A DNA stretch of 64,000 nucleotides from Profundibacter amoris (GCF_003544895.1 NZ_CP032125.1:1378001-1442000); one strand, 5' to 3'. Shown: positions 9,673 through 18,621, counted from the stretch's first letter. Translations and numbers: made by a program. The notes: a model not told the origin generated them from the letters alone.

Positions 9673-10857
9673 ATGGCGTCGGTAACGACCTTCATTCGCA
9701 ATACACCGGTAGCATCGCTTCGGACCTATTTTGACACGACCGGTATCGAGCTGCCGACGCCGATGAATTGGGGCGCGGACGCGCCAGACGTCATCCGCCC
9801 GCTATTGCGGGCCGTCGACGAGATGGACGAGGATGCAAAAGCGCGCATAACCGTCGATGCGGACCGTGTCAGTTCCATGGCAGATGATGCCGGAGAAACC
9901 GCCCTCTATAGTGTGGTCGAAAACCGTGCGGATCTCGATGTGCTGGCAAACGGTCATGATCGCGCGCTCTGGATGTTCCTCAATAAAGACGCGCTTTTCC
10001 GCCATGCCGAGGAAGTGCGCTATACCGATGAGCGGCGGCGCGGACGCAGCTGGGACGGTTTCGAAGCGCAGCCGGATTTGCTGGTCAGCCAAGACCCCGT
10101 TGCTCTCGAGGCTTTCAAGGCGGCCCTGCGCACGCGGTTTTCCTCGAACAATGTCCATGTCGACATTTTCCGCCGTGTCCGGCCGACCTTCGATGGCGAG
10201 GACTGCGAACTAGTCCAGATCACCATCTACCGCGAAGGGCGGCTGGACGATTTTCTTGCGTTCGACAACGGGGATCTGGTTCGCCGTGCCCGGCGGCCGG
10301 TGTTCGAGGCGGCAATGACCTATGAGCCCGACACCGGCGTTATCGAGGTGGTGGCCAATGATCGCGAAAGCCGCGAAGAAATGGTCCGCTTCATGGCGCG
10401 GGATCTGCTGGGCATCGAATTCGACAGCAAAAAGGTGCCATTGCGCACCTATGATCTGGGTGTCCTGTTGCATCCATACGAATTTCCGACCGATCTGGAA
10501 GATGGTATTGATACTGTGGAAATCCGGCAGCTCCGGTTGATGCCGATCGACACGAATACCGAGCGTGTGACGCTGGAATGCCTGAGCAAGGCGGACCGGA
10601 CGATCTGGGACATGGCGGCAGACCGGCTTGGAACGGGCAATCCGCTGGGCGGCGGTTGGGTGGTGACGCAGGCGAAACTGGTGATCAAGTTCCAGCCGAG
10701 GGGCGAGTCCCGTCGCGGGCGCACGCTGCCCCTGACCATTACCATGCCACATGGCTGCAACTTGAAGGACCGGACCGAGCAGGAACAGCTGGTCGGGGAG
10801 AAATATCTGCGTCGGTGGGGAATTCTGGTTGATGACCCGATCCTCATTGAAGATTGA
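9673..10857 (+). CDS. Hypothetical protein, 394 residues, unit with DUF2188-like gene
   Basis: I do not recognise this protein. It is acidic, soluble, with no signal peptide, membrane segment or cysteine-rich motif. An N-terminal helical region (about 1-110) is followed by mixed alpha/beta segments; repeated R/D-rich pairs and strands such as VRPTFDGEDCELVQITIYRE stand out. A central stretch DTGVIEVVANDRESREEMVRF resembles strand-helix modules seen in phage-inducible regulators, but not enough to name. AAGGAG lies 7 bases before the ATG at 9673. It overlaps the next gene by 26 bases, suggesting the two act together. Confidence 0.78.
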   Translation: MASVTTFIRNTPVASLRTYFDTTGIELPTPMNWGADAPDVIRPLLRAVDEMDEDAKARITVDADRVSSMADDAGETALYSVVENRADLDVLANGHDRALWMFLNKDALFRHAEEVRYTDERRRGRSWDGFEAQPDLLVSQDPVALEAFKAALRTRFSSNNVHVDIFRRVRPTFDGEDCELVQITIYREGRLDDFLAFDNGDLVRRARRPVFEAAMTYEPDTGVIEVVANDRESREEMVRFMARDLLGIEFDSKKVPLRTYDLGVLLHPYEFPTDLEDGIDTVEIRQLRLMPIDTNTERVTLECLSKADRTIWDMAADRLGTGNPLGGGWVVTQAKLVIKFQPRGESRRGRTLPLTITMPHGCNLKDRTEQEQLVGEKYLRRWGILVDDPILIED

Positions 10858-11782
10858 TCGTCGCGCGGCGAAGCTGATCCGGACCATTGCCGAAACGCCA
10901 TCAGGGCGGATCAGCCATTCCGCCCTGATGTCATATTATCCGGTGCAAGGGGACCAGCTGGTGAAAGCCGGTCTTCTGAAACCTGTTCAGGGGGAACGGG
11001 CTACAACGTCGCTGGTCGACCATGATGATGAACCGGTAAACCTGATATGGTCGGCAGAGCATGATGGATACGGCTATTTCAGCCCGAATGCCGGTTGGAT
11101 TGAGGCGAATGCGGATGAACTGGTCACGTTCGAGCTGCAGTTTGAACAATTGATTGCGCTCGCTTTGTCAGGCCTCGATTGTCCTTTGGCAATCCGGCCA
11201 GTGACATTGAGTCCCGGGTTGCTGTGGGAGATTGGAGATTGCCGCCTGCCGGGGCGGGCAAAAAAGGTTCCGTTTTGGATTGCGCGCGGTCTTTCCAATC
11301 CCAAAATCTGGCAGGACTTCAAGGCAAAGACACAAACACGGCCGTCGCCCGGCCTTCGTGTCGTGCTGAGCCTTGGGCCGGAAACGGCACTGCCTGCCAC
11401 TCCGGTTTCCGGTCATGAGATCGTTGCCATTGAATCCGTCGCGAACACCGGAACAGGATTTCTCGTTGATGCCAACATGCTCGCGGCCCGCGTTTCCTTG
11501 GGAACCGGTAACGACGAGGCCCCGGTCGTCATGGCTGCGGACGGGGGCGTCATTACTGTTCGGGGAAAACGCTACACATTCAGCGGATCGAAACAGAAGG
11601 CGGTGATCCGGCATCTGTTTGGAGCTTGGGATTCAGGACATCCGGAATGTTCGACCGCAGCCGTGCTGGAAAATGCCGAGTATAGCGACAAGGTGAATAC
11701 GCTGGGAAAAGCCTTTTCAGGGCGCGACGATTGGCGCGAGTTCATTGAGGAGAAAAACGGGACCTGCCGGATTTACGTCTAG
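10832..11782 (+). CDS. Hypothetical protein with C-terminal winged-helix-like domain
   Basis: 316 residues from ATG 10832 (a TTG three bases earlier is also possible). The start lies inside the end of the preceding gene. The N-terminus (about 5-60) could be a small wHTH (KLIRTIAETPSGRISHSALM). The C-terminal 80 residues read like a winged-helix domain: YTFSGSKQKAVIRHLFGAWD, a turn, then KVNTLGKAFSGRDDW and IEEKNGTCRIYV, a pattern resembling the response-regulator-type wHTH. The middle has no recognised fold. The function is unknown. Coupling to the 394-residue protein and control by an XRE/ImmA switch suggest a defence or element-control role. Confidence 0.75.
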   Translation: MTRSSLKIDRRAAKLIRTIAETPSGRISHSALMSYYPVQGDQLVKAGLLKPVQGERATTSLVDHDDEPVNLIWSAEHDGYGYFSPNAGWIEANADELVTFELQFEQLIALALSGLDCPLAIRPVTLSPGLLWEIGDCRLPGRAKKVPFWIARGLSNPKIWQDFKAKTQTRPSPGLRVVLSLGPETALPATPVSGHEIVAIESVANTGTGFLVDANMLAARVSLGTGNDEAPVVMAADGGVITVRGKRYTFSGSKQKAVIRHLFGAWDSGHPECSTAAVLENAEYSDKVNTLGKAFSGRDDWREFIEEKNGTCRIYV

Positions 11783-11810
11783 GCGAATTCTGAATCAGCT
11801 GACCCATTGA

Positions 11811-11838
11811 AATCCGCCCGCCGTGGCGGATTTTTTTC
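11811..11838 (+). terminator. Rho-independent terminator after the unknown unit
   Basis: A perfect 8-bp stem, AATCCGCC (11811-11818) with GGCGGATT (11825-11832), a 6-base loop and a T tract directly after. It starts 29 bases past the stop at 11782 and closes the transcript that begins at 9423. Confidence 0.85.
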
Positions 11839-11957
11839 GTTTCAGGCCCGAAAAATGCGATTCCTACCTTCACTCCTACCTCACACCTTCCCGGCTCCTA
11901 CCTGCCGCAATGCCATTCTCATCCTCAGGTTTTCGCACAAATCCCAAGGAGATGACG

Positions 11958-12164
11958 ATGGCGACAAGACACCTCAACCAGATCGAGCTTGCGGCTCGAT
12001 GGAACATTTCACCGCGCACACTGGAGCGGTGGCGTTGGGCCGGTGAAGGCCCGCAATTTATCAAGCTTGGCGGGCGGGTCGTTTACCGGCTCGAGGATGT
12101 GGAGGCCTTCGAGGCCGAGCAGATACGCCAGGCGACACCGAACGTCCCCCGGGCGATGGCGTGA
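11958..12164 (+). CDS. AlpA/excisionase-type HTH protein
   Basis: 68 residues with a MerR-like (HTH_17) DNA-binding fold: LNQIELAARWNISPRTLERW, then KLGGRVVYRLEDVEAFE. Such proteins act as excisionases or phage transcription factors. The start at 11958 is chosen because AAGGAG at 11946-11951 is spaced 6 bases away; an ATG at 11952 overlaps the ribosome site. It is followed directly by two phage-like genes, so it probably opens a phage early or replication block. Confidence 0.83.
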   Translation: MATRHLNQIELAARWNISPRTLERWRWAGEGPQFIKLGGRVVYRLEDVEAFEAEQIRQATPNVPRAMA

Positions 12165-12169
12165 GGGGG

Positions 12170-12661
12170 ATGGACATGAACATTCCCAATCACATCACGC
12201 TCGAGGCGCTCAAACACATGCCCGTGGGCGAAATCGCGGGTTTGCCGGCGGCGGAACTGGCGCGCCTGCAACAGGAAACCTCCAAGGCGCTGCGCTCGGC
12301 CAAGATGGCCAGCGATTGGCTCGATGGAGCGCTGGCCTTGAAATACGCCGATCAGGCCGAAGATCTGCGCCGGACCGCGCAAAAAGATACCGGAACGGTT
12401 CGGTTTGCAGACGGTGAAATCACGGTCAAAGCTGACCTGCCCAAGCGGGTTGCCTGGGATCAGGCGCAACTGGCCCGCATGGTCGAGCGCATCCGCGCCG
12501 CGGGTGATGACCCCGCCGAGATCATCGACATCAGCTACAAGGTTGCCGAGCGCAAGTTTGCGGCCTGGCCCAGCTCGATGCAGGAGGCGTTTCGCGATGC
12601 CCGCACGGTTCACCCCGGCAAGCTGAAAATCACCTTGTCAGATGAGGGGGACGCGCAATGA
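12170..12661 (+). CDS. Phage-like hypothetical protein
   Basis: 163 residues from ATG 12170 (12176 and GTG 12161 are alternatives). Helical, with LEALKHMPVGEIAGLPAAEL near the N-terminus, an Ala/Gln-rich helix that covers the coiled-coil range, and DPAEIIDISYKVAERKFAAW near the C-terminus. Proteins of this layout precede a RecA-like ATPase in rhodobacterial prophages, where they probably serve recombination or replication. The gene overlaps the ATPase start as ATGA. No firm function. Confidence 0.65.
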   Translation: MDMNIPNHITLEALKHMPVGEIAGLPAAELARLQQETSKALRSAKMASDWLDGALALKYADQAEDLRRTAQKDTGTVRFADGEITVKADLPKRVAWDQAQLARMVERIRAAGDDPAEIIDISYKVAERKFAAWPSSMQEAFRDARTVHPGKLKITLSDEGDAQ

Positions 12662-13107
12662 GCCTCCCTATCATCAGCGCCGACGAGCGTTTGGCCGAGC
12701 AACGCGGCATCAAGGGCTGCATCTTCGGGAAATCCGGGATTGGGAAAACATCCCTGCTCTGGACGCTCGACCCTTCCACCACCCTGTTCATGGATCTCGA
12801 AGCGGGCGATCTCGCCATCGAGGGCTGGCAGGGCGACACGATCCGGCCGCGCACCTGGGCTGAATGTCGGGATTTCGCGGTATTCATCGGCGGGCCCAAT
12901 CCAGCCTTGCGCGATGACCAGCCCTATGGCTCGGCGCATTATGCGGCCGTTTGTGAGCAGTTCGGCGATCCCACCGCGCTCGAGAAATACCAGACCATCT
13001 TCATCGACTCGATCACCGTGGCCGGTCGGCTGTGTTTCGGGTGGTGCAAGGGTCAGCCGGAGGCGTTTTCGGAAAAAACCGGCAAGCCGGATGTGCGCGG
13101 GGCCTAG
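12658..13107 (+). pseudogene. Truncated phage-type P-loop ATPase
   Basis: 149 codons remain. The Walker A motif GKSGIGKTSL (about residues 24-33), a Walker-B-like TIFIDSIT (about 113-120), and FMDLEAGD are intact, as in RecA/AAA-type phage ATPases, which normally run to about 250-330 residues. The frame ends at ...GKPDVRGA and a TAG exactly where homologous proteins would continue into their second half. From there the opposite strand carries the tail of another broken gene. The C-terminal half is missing in this window, so the protein is probably inactive. Truncation is inferred from family length. Confidence 0.72.
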
Positions 13108-13361
13108 CCGAGGGCACTCAGGAACGAGTGATGGGCGTCCCGGACAAGTTCCTTGCGACGGTCCGCGTTTGAGGCATTGCGGGCCTGCCGTAGCGCCTCG
13201 ATGGTGGGGGCCGTGACGCGCGCGAGCCGTTCGATCGGATGCGCCGCCTTGTCGAGCCCAGACCAGCGGGCGGTGATGTCCTGCAGCTCCTCCTTCAGCA
13301 CATCCGAGAGTGTCCCGGATGGGAAGAACTCAGCCTCGTTTTCTATTCCAATCAGGTCCAT
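13104..13361 (-). pseudogene. 85-codon fragment downstream of the helicase, likely N-terminus of a larger gene
   Basis: It starts at ATG 13361, 4 bases after the helicase stop, so it belongs to that operon. It reads MDLIGIENEAEFFPSGTL and then a charged helix, ending HHSFLSALG at a TAG that coincides with the end of the truncated ATPase on the other strand. The sequence looks like the opening of a long protein, not a complete small one. In helicase-methylase defence loci the gene in this position is usually a large methyltransferase, so a methylase N-terminus is my best guess. No methylase motif is present to prove it. Confidence 0.55.
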
Positions 13362-13365
13362 CCGA

Positions 13366-16317
13366 TCACCCCACAAAAACTGCTTTAACGTCAACATATG
13401 GATTCGGGTCATCCACCATCTGGCGTGTCCTCTCGAACCATTCCGTCCAGTCCCGGAAAAGGCGTCCAATCCTCTGCTCTTTCACTCGTCTTATCATCAG
13501 GCGTCGTTTCATGGCTGGGCTTAAATTCGCTTCACTGCTGGCGTCATCCCCCAGATCCAGTGTGAGTTGTGCCCGAAACCTATCATCCAGTTCCCCGAGC
13601 CGATCCAGGACTTCGTCTAGACTTCGTTGGATCTGGGCTGCGCGTTCCCGTCGGAGCCCGACGAGATGGGTTTGGAACCGATCCACCGAGATCGGGATCG
13701 CCGCCTCTGCGGGTCCGAGCTCCTCAACCGTCCGGCCGGGCGTGTCCTGTGCCAGGCGCACCCGTGCGATGAAGTCGGGAACCTCCTCGATCCGGATCGC
13801 CCCGTCCGGCGCGTGGATCACCACCGCCCAGCGGTCGACGACGGGAGCGCCATTGGCGTTTGGGATAGCCCCGTGCAACAGCACCGCCACCTCGCCATTG
13901 GCCAGACTGCTCAGCGGCGCCATAGGGGCAGAATGTTCTGGGAAGAATGTGCTGGCCCTGTCCGCAAACCATTCGAGAATTGGGTGGCCGTCCCATAAGT
14001 ACTGGACGGTCGGCCAAGACCGCTCCTGCATCTTTGCTTGGTCGATTGCTTGGTTGATGACCTGAGCCTGATCGGTCAACTCGATTCGATCTCCGGATCC
14101 AACCGCTTCCTCCGGCATGTACCGGCCGTCCACGGCCCCCTCGCTGGCGAATCCGAATCCATCCCGGGCCCGCATGTCATCTGGGATACTCATGCGGATC
14201 ATCCGCTCTTCACCGGAGATCGTGGGCGCGATATGGAACACCCGATCTTCCGGACGGGACAGCCGTTCGATCATCCTGGATGCGTAGGTAAACGTGTCCG
14301 GGAAGAGCCTCGGCGGGGTCTGCTCCACAGCGGGATCCGCGTCCGTTTCGGGCCCGACCGGGGCGGCGTAGTCCCCGAACAGGGCCGCAAACTCATCATC
14401 GAGAGACATTTGGGTCTCCGCCTGTGCTGCCCGTGCGTCCTTCTCCTCGTCGAACGCCTCGGCGCCGATCCCGGCTGCGACCGCCTCCGCGACAACTGCC
14501 TCCTCCTCGTCCGCGTCCCCTTTTCCGAGGAACACGGCCGGGTCTCCGACGCCAGCCTGAGCTGCTTTGTTTTTCTCGACGAGCTTCTCCAGAACCCACA
14601 TCTGGCGCACCTTGGGATGCGTGCTTTCCCCAACGAAATAAGTGATCAAGGGTGGGCGGTCTTGTCCGTACCGGTCGATCCGCCCATTGCGCTGCTGAAA
14701 CCGTAGAAGGGACCAAGGAAGGTCGAAATGGATCAGCCGGTGGCACTGGAAATGCAGGTTTAGTCCCTCGGACGCCATGTCGGAGGCAATCAGGATCCGG
14801 ATCGGGGATTTCTCTTGCCCGAACGCTTCAATCACCTCCTGTGTCCGAACGTCCGCTTCGACGCTTCCCCCATCCACCCGGGCCACTTGGTCCTCTGAGA
14901 GGCCAATATCTTCCCGCAAGCGTTCTGCGAGCCAGGAAACCGTGGCGATCCGTTCCGAGAAGATCACAAGCCGGTCCCTCGGATCCCTCCCGGCCCAGCG
15001 CATGTCTCGCAGCATCTGGATGAGGTCCTGGTACTTGCTGAAAGCGCCCGTGCCGATCGCGGCGACCTGATCGGCGAGGCTCCTGAGGCGTTTCCGATCC
15101 TCATCCGTTCCGCGGGCGGTCCCGTTCTCGATCCCGCGGATGCGCCGCTCGAGCGTCTCGTGGCAGGCGGCGGGGCTGGAGAAGATCGCTTTGGCGAGCG
15201 TAGTCCGGAACAGGTCGATTGCGCGGCCGCGGGTCGACTGCTCGTCAAGGTCGAGTTGAAGCTCGGCGATAGACTGATAGGCCACCTCTTCCTCGGGGCT
15301 GAGCGGGAAATTGCGGCGAAACAACTCCCGTTTCGGAACCGCCCGACCAATATCAGCAACGACCTCTGGCGACGTTCGGAAACGCCGAATGACTAGGTCT
15401 TCGATGTCGGATCTGTGTAGCTGGGACGGGTTGGGAATCCGCGTCGGGTCCAGCATCTCGATCAGGCTCGCGAAGCTCTCCTGTGACCCGTCATGCGGGG
15501 TCGCGGTCAGAAGGAGAAGAGAGTCGGTTCGTCGAGACAGAAGCTGGGCAAGCTCAGCTCTTTGAGAGTTCGTCCCCTTAGCTGCTTTCCGAGCCGCCGC
15601 GTTGTGCGCCTCGTCAATAATGATAAGGTCCCAGTAGGAGTGCTTGATTGCGTCCCGGATCTGTGCATCCCGTTTCAGCGTGTCGATTGAGACAATGGAG
15701 CGATCGAACTGGTCGAAGACATTGTAGTGGGCAGGGATCCGGTTCCGCATGCGGCGGATCGCGGCGCTGTCCAGCCGAGAAAGTGGGATCGAGAACCGGG
15801 TCCAGAACTCCTTCTGGAATTGGGTGAGCATCGCCCGCGTGGTGACCACAAGGATCCGGTTAGCCCGGCCCCGGAGGGCCAACTCCGAAGTGATCAGACC
15901 TGCCTCCAGCGTTTTACCGAGACCCACGTCGTCCGCGATCAGGAGCCGCACTCGGTCCTGCGACAAGGCCCTATCGACCGGGAGGTGTTGGAAAGTGAGG
16001 TCGTCTATCGCGGCTCGCCCGAGCGTGAGAGCTTGGCGGGCCGTGGTAGGGGTGTTCCGAAACGCCGCCTCGAGATGCAGTTTCGTATCGACCAGCCCAG
16101 GGGAAGTGTCGGGAACCAGGCAAATTTCTGCTGGGTCAAGTATTTGTGCGCCCGCTTCCAGATCCCAGACGAACCGCGCTTCTTTGTCGCGAACGAGACC
16201 TGACAAACCACGACAATGGATTTCGCGGTAGCCGCGTTTCAGCGCAGAGGTGCCGAGCACCTTCCAAATGGCCGAGCGCAGTTGGATAACAGAGCCGGGC
16301 TGCGGTGATGCACTCAT
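13366..16317 (-). CDS. SNF2-type helicase, DISARM DrmD-like
   Basis: 983-residue superfamily 2 helicase. The N-terminal domain has Walker A as DDVGLGKTLEAGL (about 130-142), motif II as IIIDEAHNAA, motif III LLLTATPHDGSQ, then the C-terminal helicase half with LVIFSERIATVSWLAERL, SDMASEGLNLHFQC and the arginine finger region LRFQQRNGRIDRYGQ. The last 350 residues are a long helical and beta extension, as in helicases of phage-defence loci. It overlaps a WYL regulator by ATGA and is followed by a gene fragment. I call it DrmD-like from length and motif order. A HepA/RapA-like role is possible but less likely in this context. Confidence 0.83.
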   Translation of the reverse strand: MSASPQPGSVIQLRSAIWKVLGTSALKRGYREIHCRGLSGLVRDKEARFVWDLEAGAQILDPAEICLVPDTSPGLVDTKLHLEAAFRNTPTTARQALTLGRAAIDDLTFQHLPVDRALSQDRVRLLIADDVGLGKTLEAGLITSELALRGRANRILVVTTRAMLTQFQKEFWTRFSIPLSRLDSAAIRRMRNRIPAHYNVFDQFDRSIVSIDTLKRDAQIRDAIKHSYWDLIIIDEAHNAAARKAAKGTNSQRAELAQLLSRRTDSLLLLTATPHDGSQESFASLIEMLDPTRIPNPSQLHRSDIEDLVIRRFRTSPEVVADIGRAVPKRELFRRNFPLSPEEEVAYQSIAELQLDLDEQSTRGRAIDLFRTTLAKAIFSSPAACHETLERRIRGIENGTARGTDEDRKRLRSLADQVAAIGTGAFSKYQDLIQMLRDMRWAGRDPRDRLVIFSERIATVSWLAERLREDIGLSEDQVARVDGGSVEADVRTQEVIEAFGQEKSPIRILIASDMASEGLNLHFQCHRLIHFDLPWSLLRFQQRNGRIDRYGQDRPPLITYFVGESTHPKVRQMWVLEKLVEKNKAAQAGVGDPAVFLGKGDADEEEAVVAEAVAAGIGAEAFDEEKDARAAQAETQMSLDDEFAALFGDYAAPVGPETDADPAVEQTPPRLFPDTFTYASRMIERLSRPEDRVFHIAPTISGEERMIRMSIPDDMRARDGFGFASEGAVDGRYMPEEAVGSGDRIELTDQAQVINQAIDQAKMQERSWPTVQYLWDGHPILEWFADRASTFFPEHSAPMAPLSSLANGEVAVLLHGAIPNANGAPVVDRWAVVIHAPDGAIRIEEVPDFIARVRLAQDTPGRTVEELGPAEAAIPISVDRFQTHLVGLRRERAAQIQRSLDEVLDRLGELDDRFRAQLTLDLGDDASSEANLSPAMKRRLMIRRVKEQRIGRLFRDWTEWFERTRQMVDDPNPYVDVKAVFVG

Positions 16318-17174
16318 TTATTAGCTCCTGAAACGGCATCCCGGTTTAGCAACACAATCTGCTGATCCTGCGGCGCGCGGGCTGACGGGTCGGTATCCAA
16401 CCCCAGACGCTTGAGCGTGTAATAGAGCAGCGCCTTGCGGGTTTTTATTTCCGCCTTGCCGTCATGCATGCCGTAATCCAGGGCAATGACGTTTTTCTGG
16501 GTCGGTGAAAGCTCGGGGTGCGGTCCGATTTCAAGGGTGACGTAAGCGTGCCAGTCGGTATCTGTTTTGGCATCAATATCGGCTTGGCGATGCTCTCCGG
16601 TTTCCAGCATGCGCGACAACAGGAAATCCTTGAAGGTTTTGCTTTCCTCGCACCAAGCGCGGGCGTGCCAGCGGAAACCGTCAAAGGCGATGGCATGCGG
16701 TGCAATCCAGCGCCATTTCGGCTCCGGTTGCGACAGCGATTGGTATTTTACCTTGATCGCTTCCTTTTGGCGGATGGCTGAAATCACTTCGCGTAGCGTG
16801 GTCGGGTTCACTCCTCGAACCGGAGTGGGCGTCGCATCAAAATCTGGCAACACGCCGACCCAGGCGTCGGACATCTCGATAACTCCGTCAGCGAGCGAGC
16901 GCAGTTGCGTAAGATAACCCGCGGCGCTGGGTTTCAGGAATTTGGGCGTAAATGCTTGCGCGCGCACATAGGTTCGCGCGCTTTTGTCATAGGCAAGGTT
17001 GTCGGGCACCATGCCGATATAGCGATTGATGTCCGTGGACGACTGGTTCACCGAAACACCAAAGGTATCAACTATATCGCCTCGATTCACACGACCCTCC
17101 CAATACAGGCGAAACTCGATAAATTCGAGGCGACGCTCTACACTCCAACGAAGTTCCGGCTGTTTCCCGGCCAT
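16314..17174 (-). CDS. WYL-domain regulator (BrxR/CapW type)
   Basis: 286 residues: an N-terminal winged helix (RWSVERRLEFIEFRLYWEG and DIVDTFGVSVNQSSTDINRY, about 6-60), a WYL domain in the middle (about 125-215) with IKVKYQSLSQPEPKWRWIAP and FRWHARAWCEESKTFKDFLL, and a C-terminal extension. BrxR and CapW are known repressors that control BREX and CBASS defence operons, and the WYL pocket senses a ligand or nucleic acid. The start is ATG 17174 with GGGAG 8 bases upstream. It precedes and overlaps the helicase gene, so it probably represses this defence operon. Confidence 0.87.
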   Translation of the reverse strand: MAGKQPELRWSVERRLEFIEFRLYWEGRVNRGDIVDTFGVSVNQSSTDINRYIGMVPDNLAYDKSARTYVRAQAFTPKFLKPSAAGYLTQLRSLADGVIEMSDAWVGVLPDFDATPTPVRGVNPTTLREVISAIRQKEAIKVKYQSLSQPEPKWRWIAPHAIAFDGFRWHARAWCEESKTFKDFLLSRMLETGEHRQADIDAKTDTDWHAYVTLEIGPHPELSPTQKNVIALDYGMHDGKAEIKTRKALLYYTLKRLGLDTDPSARAPQDQQIVLLNRDAVSGANK

Positions 17175-17579
17175 GGACTTCTCCCTGTTGCCTGCAAAAC
17201 ATTTTACTTGTTCCGTCAAGTTTCTTGTCAGACTATATCCTGGGGCGGGATTCTTCAAGGTTGAATTGATGCGATCTGGTTGGAAATGTCACGCGCGCCT
17301 GCTCATGCTTTCTTTTTCGCTACGATTGAATTTCAAGCGAAGGACCGGGGCGTGCCGTGGGCCGAATTTGCATCCACAACACGCCCCTCCAACATCAGAG
17401 CCACGCGCGTATCGAGCGGCCCTGCGGTCGGCGATATGTCGGCCGACCTGGCGGGCTTCATCCGGGTTCGCCGGCATTCCCGCCACCGCCATTGATCCGA
17501 CCCTCACGACGGCGTCTCCGACGGTCCCGGCGCTTGTCGGGTCCCGGTCCCCATTAATTCCAACTGCTGCCGCGCGGAC
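17175..17579. other. Intergenic region with promoter of the WYL operon and a possible gene remnant
   Basis: The part next to 17174 (about 17190-17250) is AT-richer. On the minus strand it carries repeated CTTG/CAAG half-sites around CAAGAAACTTG, a plausible WYL-regulator operator. Further out, a minus-strand frame at 17289-17507 begins MRVGSMAVAGMPANPDEARQ and then degenerates into Arg/Cys-rich sequence. It resembles the N-terminus of a lost gene more than a complete one. Nothing else is supportable here. Confidence 0.4.
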
Positions 17580-18512
17580 CTAAGCCCGTTCTACGATTGG
17601 TAGATCACCTTCATCCGAACCGTCAGCCGCATCACCCACGACCTCCGTGATTCTTCGAAACTCGTTCAGGATTTCTGCGTGGTGCAGGTCCAGATGCTTC
17701 ACGACCTGCTCGTTGCGCAGCAGTGAGGAAACGTAGGCACCGGCGATCACCAGGTTCAGCTGATCTTCGCCATAAGAGGCCTCGACCTGTTTCATTTCGC
17801 GCTGGAGGCTGTCCATTTCGGCTTCCATACGGGCCATCTGTTCGGGCGAGACGCCCTTGGCAATCTTGGGTTTTTTCGCATCGACGAGTTGATCGACTGG
17901 CGTGGCGGCCAGTAGTGTCCTGGAATAGGGCACGGAATAATTGTTCATGGTGACCATCAGCTGCGCCACTTCCACCTGGCGGATGGGCTTCAACTGTTTC
18001 AGGGACCGGAAGGTTTCGATCGGGCAATGCCGGTCCTTCAGCAGATCGGCGACCTCGGGACAGATGCCATCAAGCAGGTGGCGCTTGCGGCGGATCATGG
18101 CCACATTGATGTCGAGCGCCTTGGCGATCCTGTCTTCGGGCACACCGGACTCGATCGCTTTCAGGATCATCTTGTGCTCCTGAATGGTGGCCAGACGACT
18201 GATGCGCTTGTTGTAAGTAAAGGACTCGTCATCGGTTGCAATCAGACACATGGTGTCTTGCGCCCCGAAATCCTTCAGGATCTGCAGGCGGACATGGCCG
18301 TCGAGAAGCAGATAGGCACCCCTGTGTCCCTTTTGGCGGGTGACCACCAGCGGTTCGATCAGGCCGATTTCACGGATGGAGGCGGCAATTTGCTTGTATT
18401 TGCGTCCCGTTTTGGTGGATGGAGCCAATTGCTTGACCGGCAGAATGTCGGTCAGGGCGATGCGAATGCCTTCCGGCTCGAAAGCCATGGTGACCTTGTT
18501 ATGCCTGGCCAT
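17580..18512 (-). CDS. RepB/ParB-like partition-type protein of a recombinase cassette
   Basis: 310 residues from ATG 18512. The N-terminal ParB domain (about 20-105) includes YKQIAASIREIGLIEPLVV and YLLLDGHVRLQIL. An HTH follows (EDRIAKALDINVAMIRRKRH, about 140-160), then a RepB-type C-terminal region (SLKQLKPIRQVEVAQLM to about 300). In plasmids this family centromere-binds. In chromosomal islands, genes of this type sit directly behind large serine recombinases, as here behind a broken one. It probably binds att-site DNA or controls the element. Its start overlaps the end of a minus-strand frame as TGATG, a trace of the lost upstream gene. Confidence 0.83.
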   Translation of the reverse strand: MARHNKVTMAFEPEGIRIALTDILPVKQLAPSTKTGRKYKQIAASIREIGLIEPLVVTRQKGHRGAYLLLDGHVRLQILKDFGAQDTMCLIATDDESFTYNKRISRLATIQEHKMILKAIESGVPEDRIAKALDINVAMIRRKRHLLDGICPEVADLLKDRHCPIETFRSLKQLKPIRQVEVAQLMVTMNNYSVPYSRTLLAATPVDQLVDAKKPKIAKGVSPEQMARMEAEMDSLQREMKQVEASYGEDQLNLVIAGAYVSSLLRNEQVVKHLDLHHAEILNEFRRITEVVGDAADGSDEGDLPIVERA

Positions 18513-18580
18513 CACGCATCCCCCGCAGTGATCAGATCGGCTAACGGGCACGGCAGCGTTTCGAGGGTTGTTTGCAATTT
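18512..18580 (-). pseudogene. 3' remnant of the gene formerly upstream of the RepB-like gene
   Basis: About 22 codons ending LETLPCPLADLITAGDA run into the RepB-like start as TGATG, the coupling expected for an intact operon. Beyond about 18580 the frame continues through the promoter of the opposing DUF6236-like gene and loses protein character. I read this as the C-terminal end of the serine recombinase whose N-terminal part is at 19805-20548, with the middle replaced. The identity of this fragment is inference. Confidence 0.4.
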
Positions 18581-18621
18581 TTTGGTGTGCAGTTTATCCT
18601 GATATTTTCTCGGAGGCTTAT

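Noticed and set aside
13095-17590. Similar short strings around 13095-13110 and 17573-17590 as possible att sites of an inserted defence segment
   Set aside because: The match (GCGCGG then CCTA and GCC) is interrupted and short, easily chance in GC-rich DNA, and the second copy overlaps the RepB-like stop codon.
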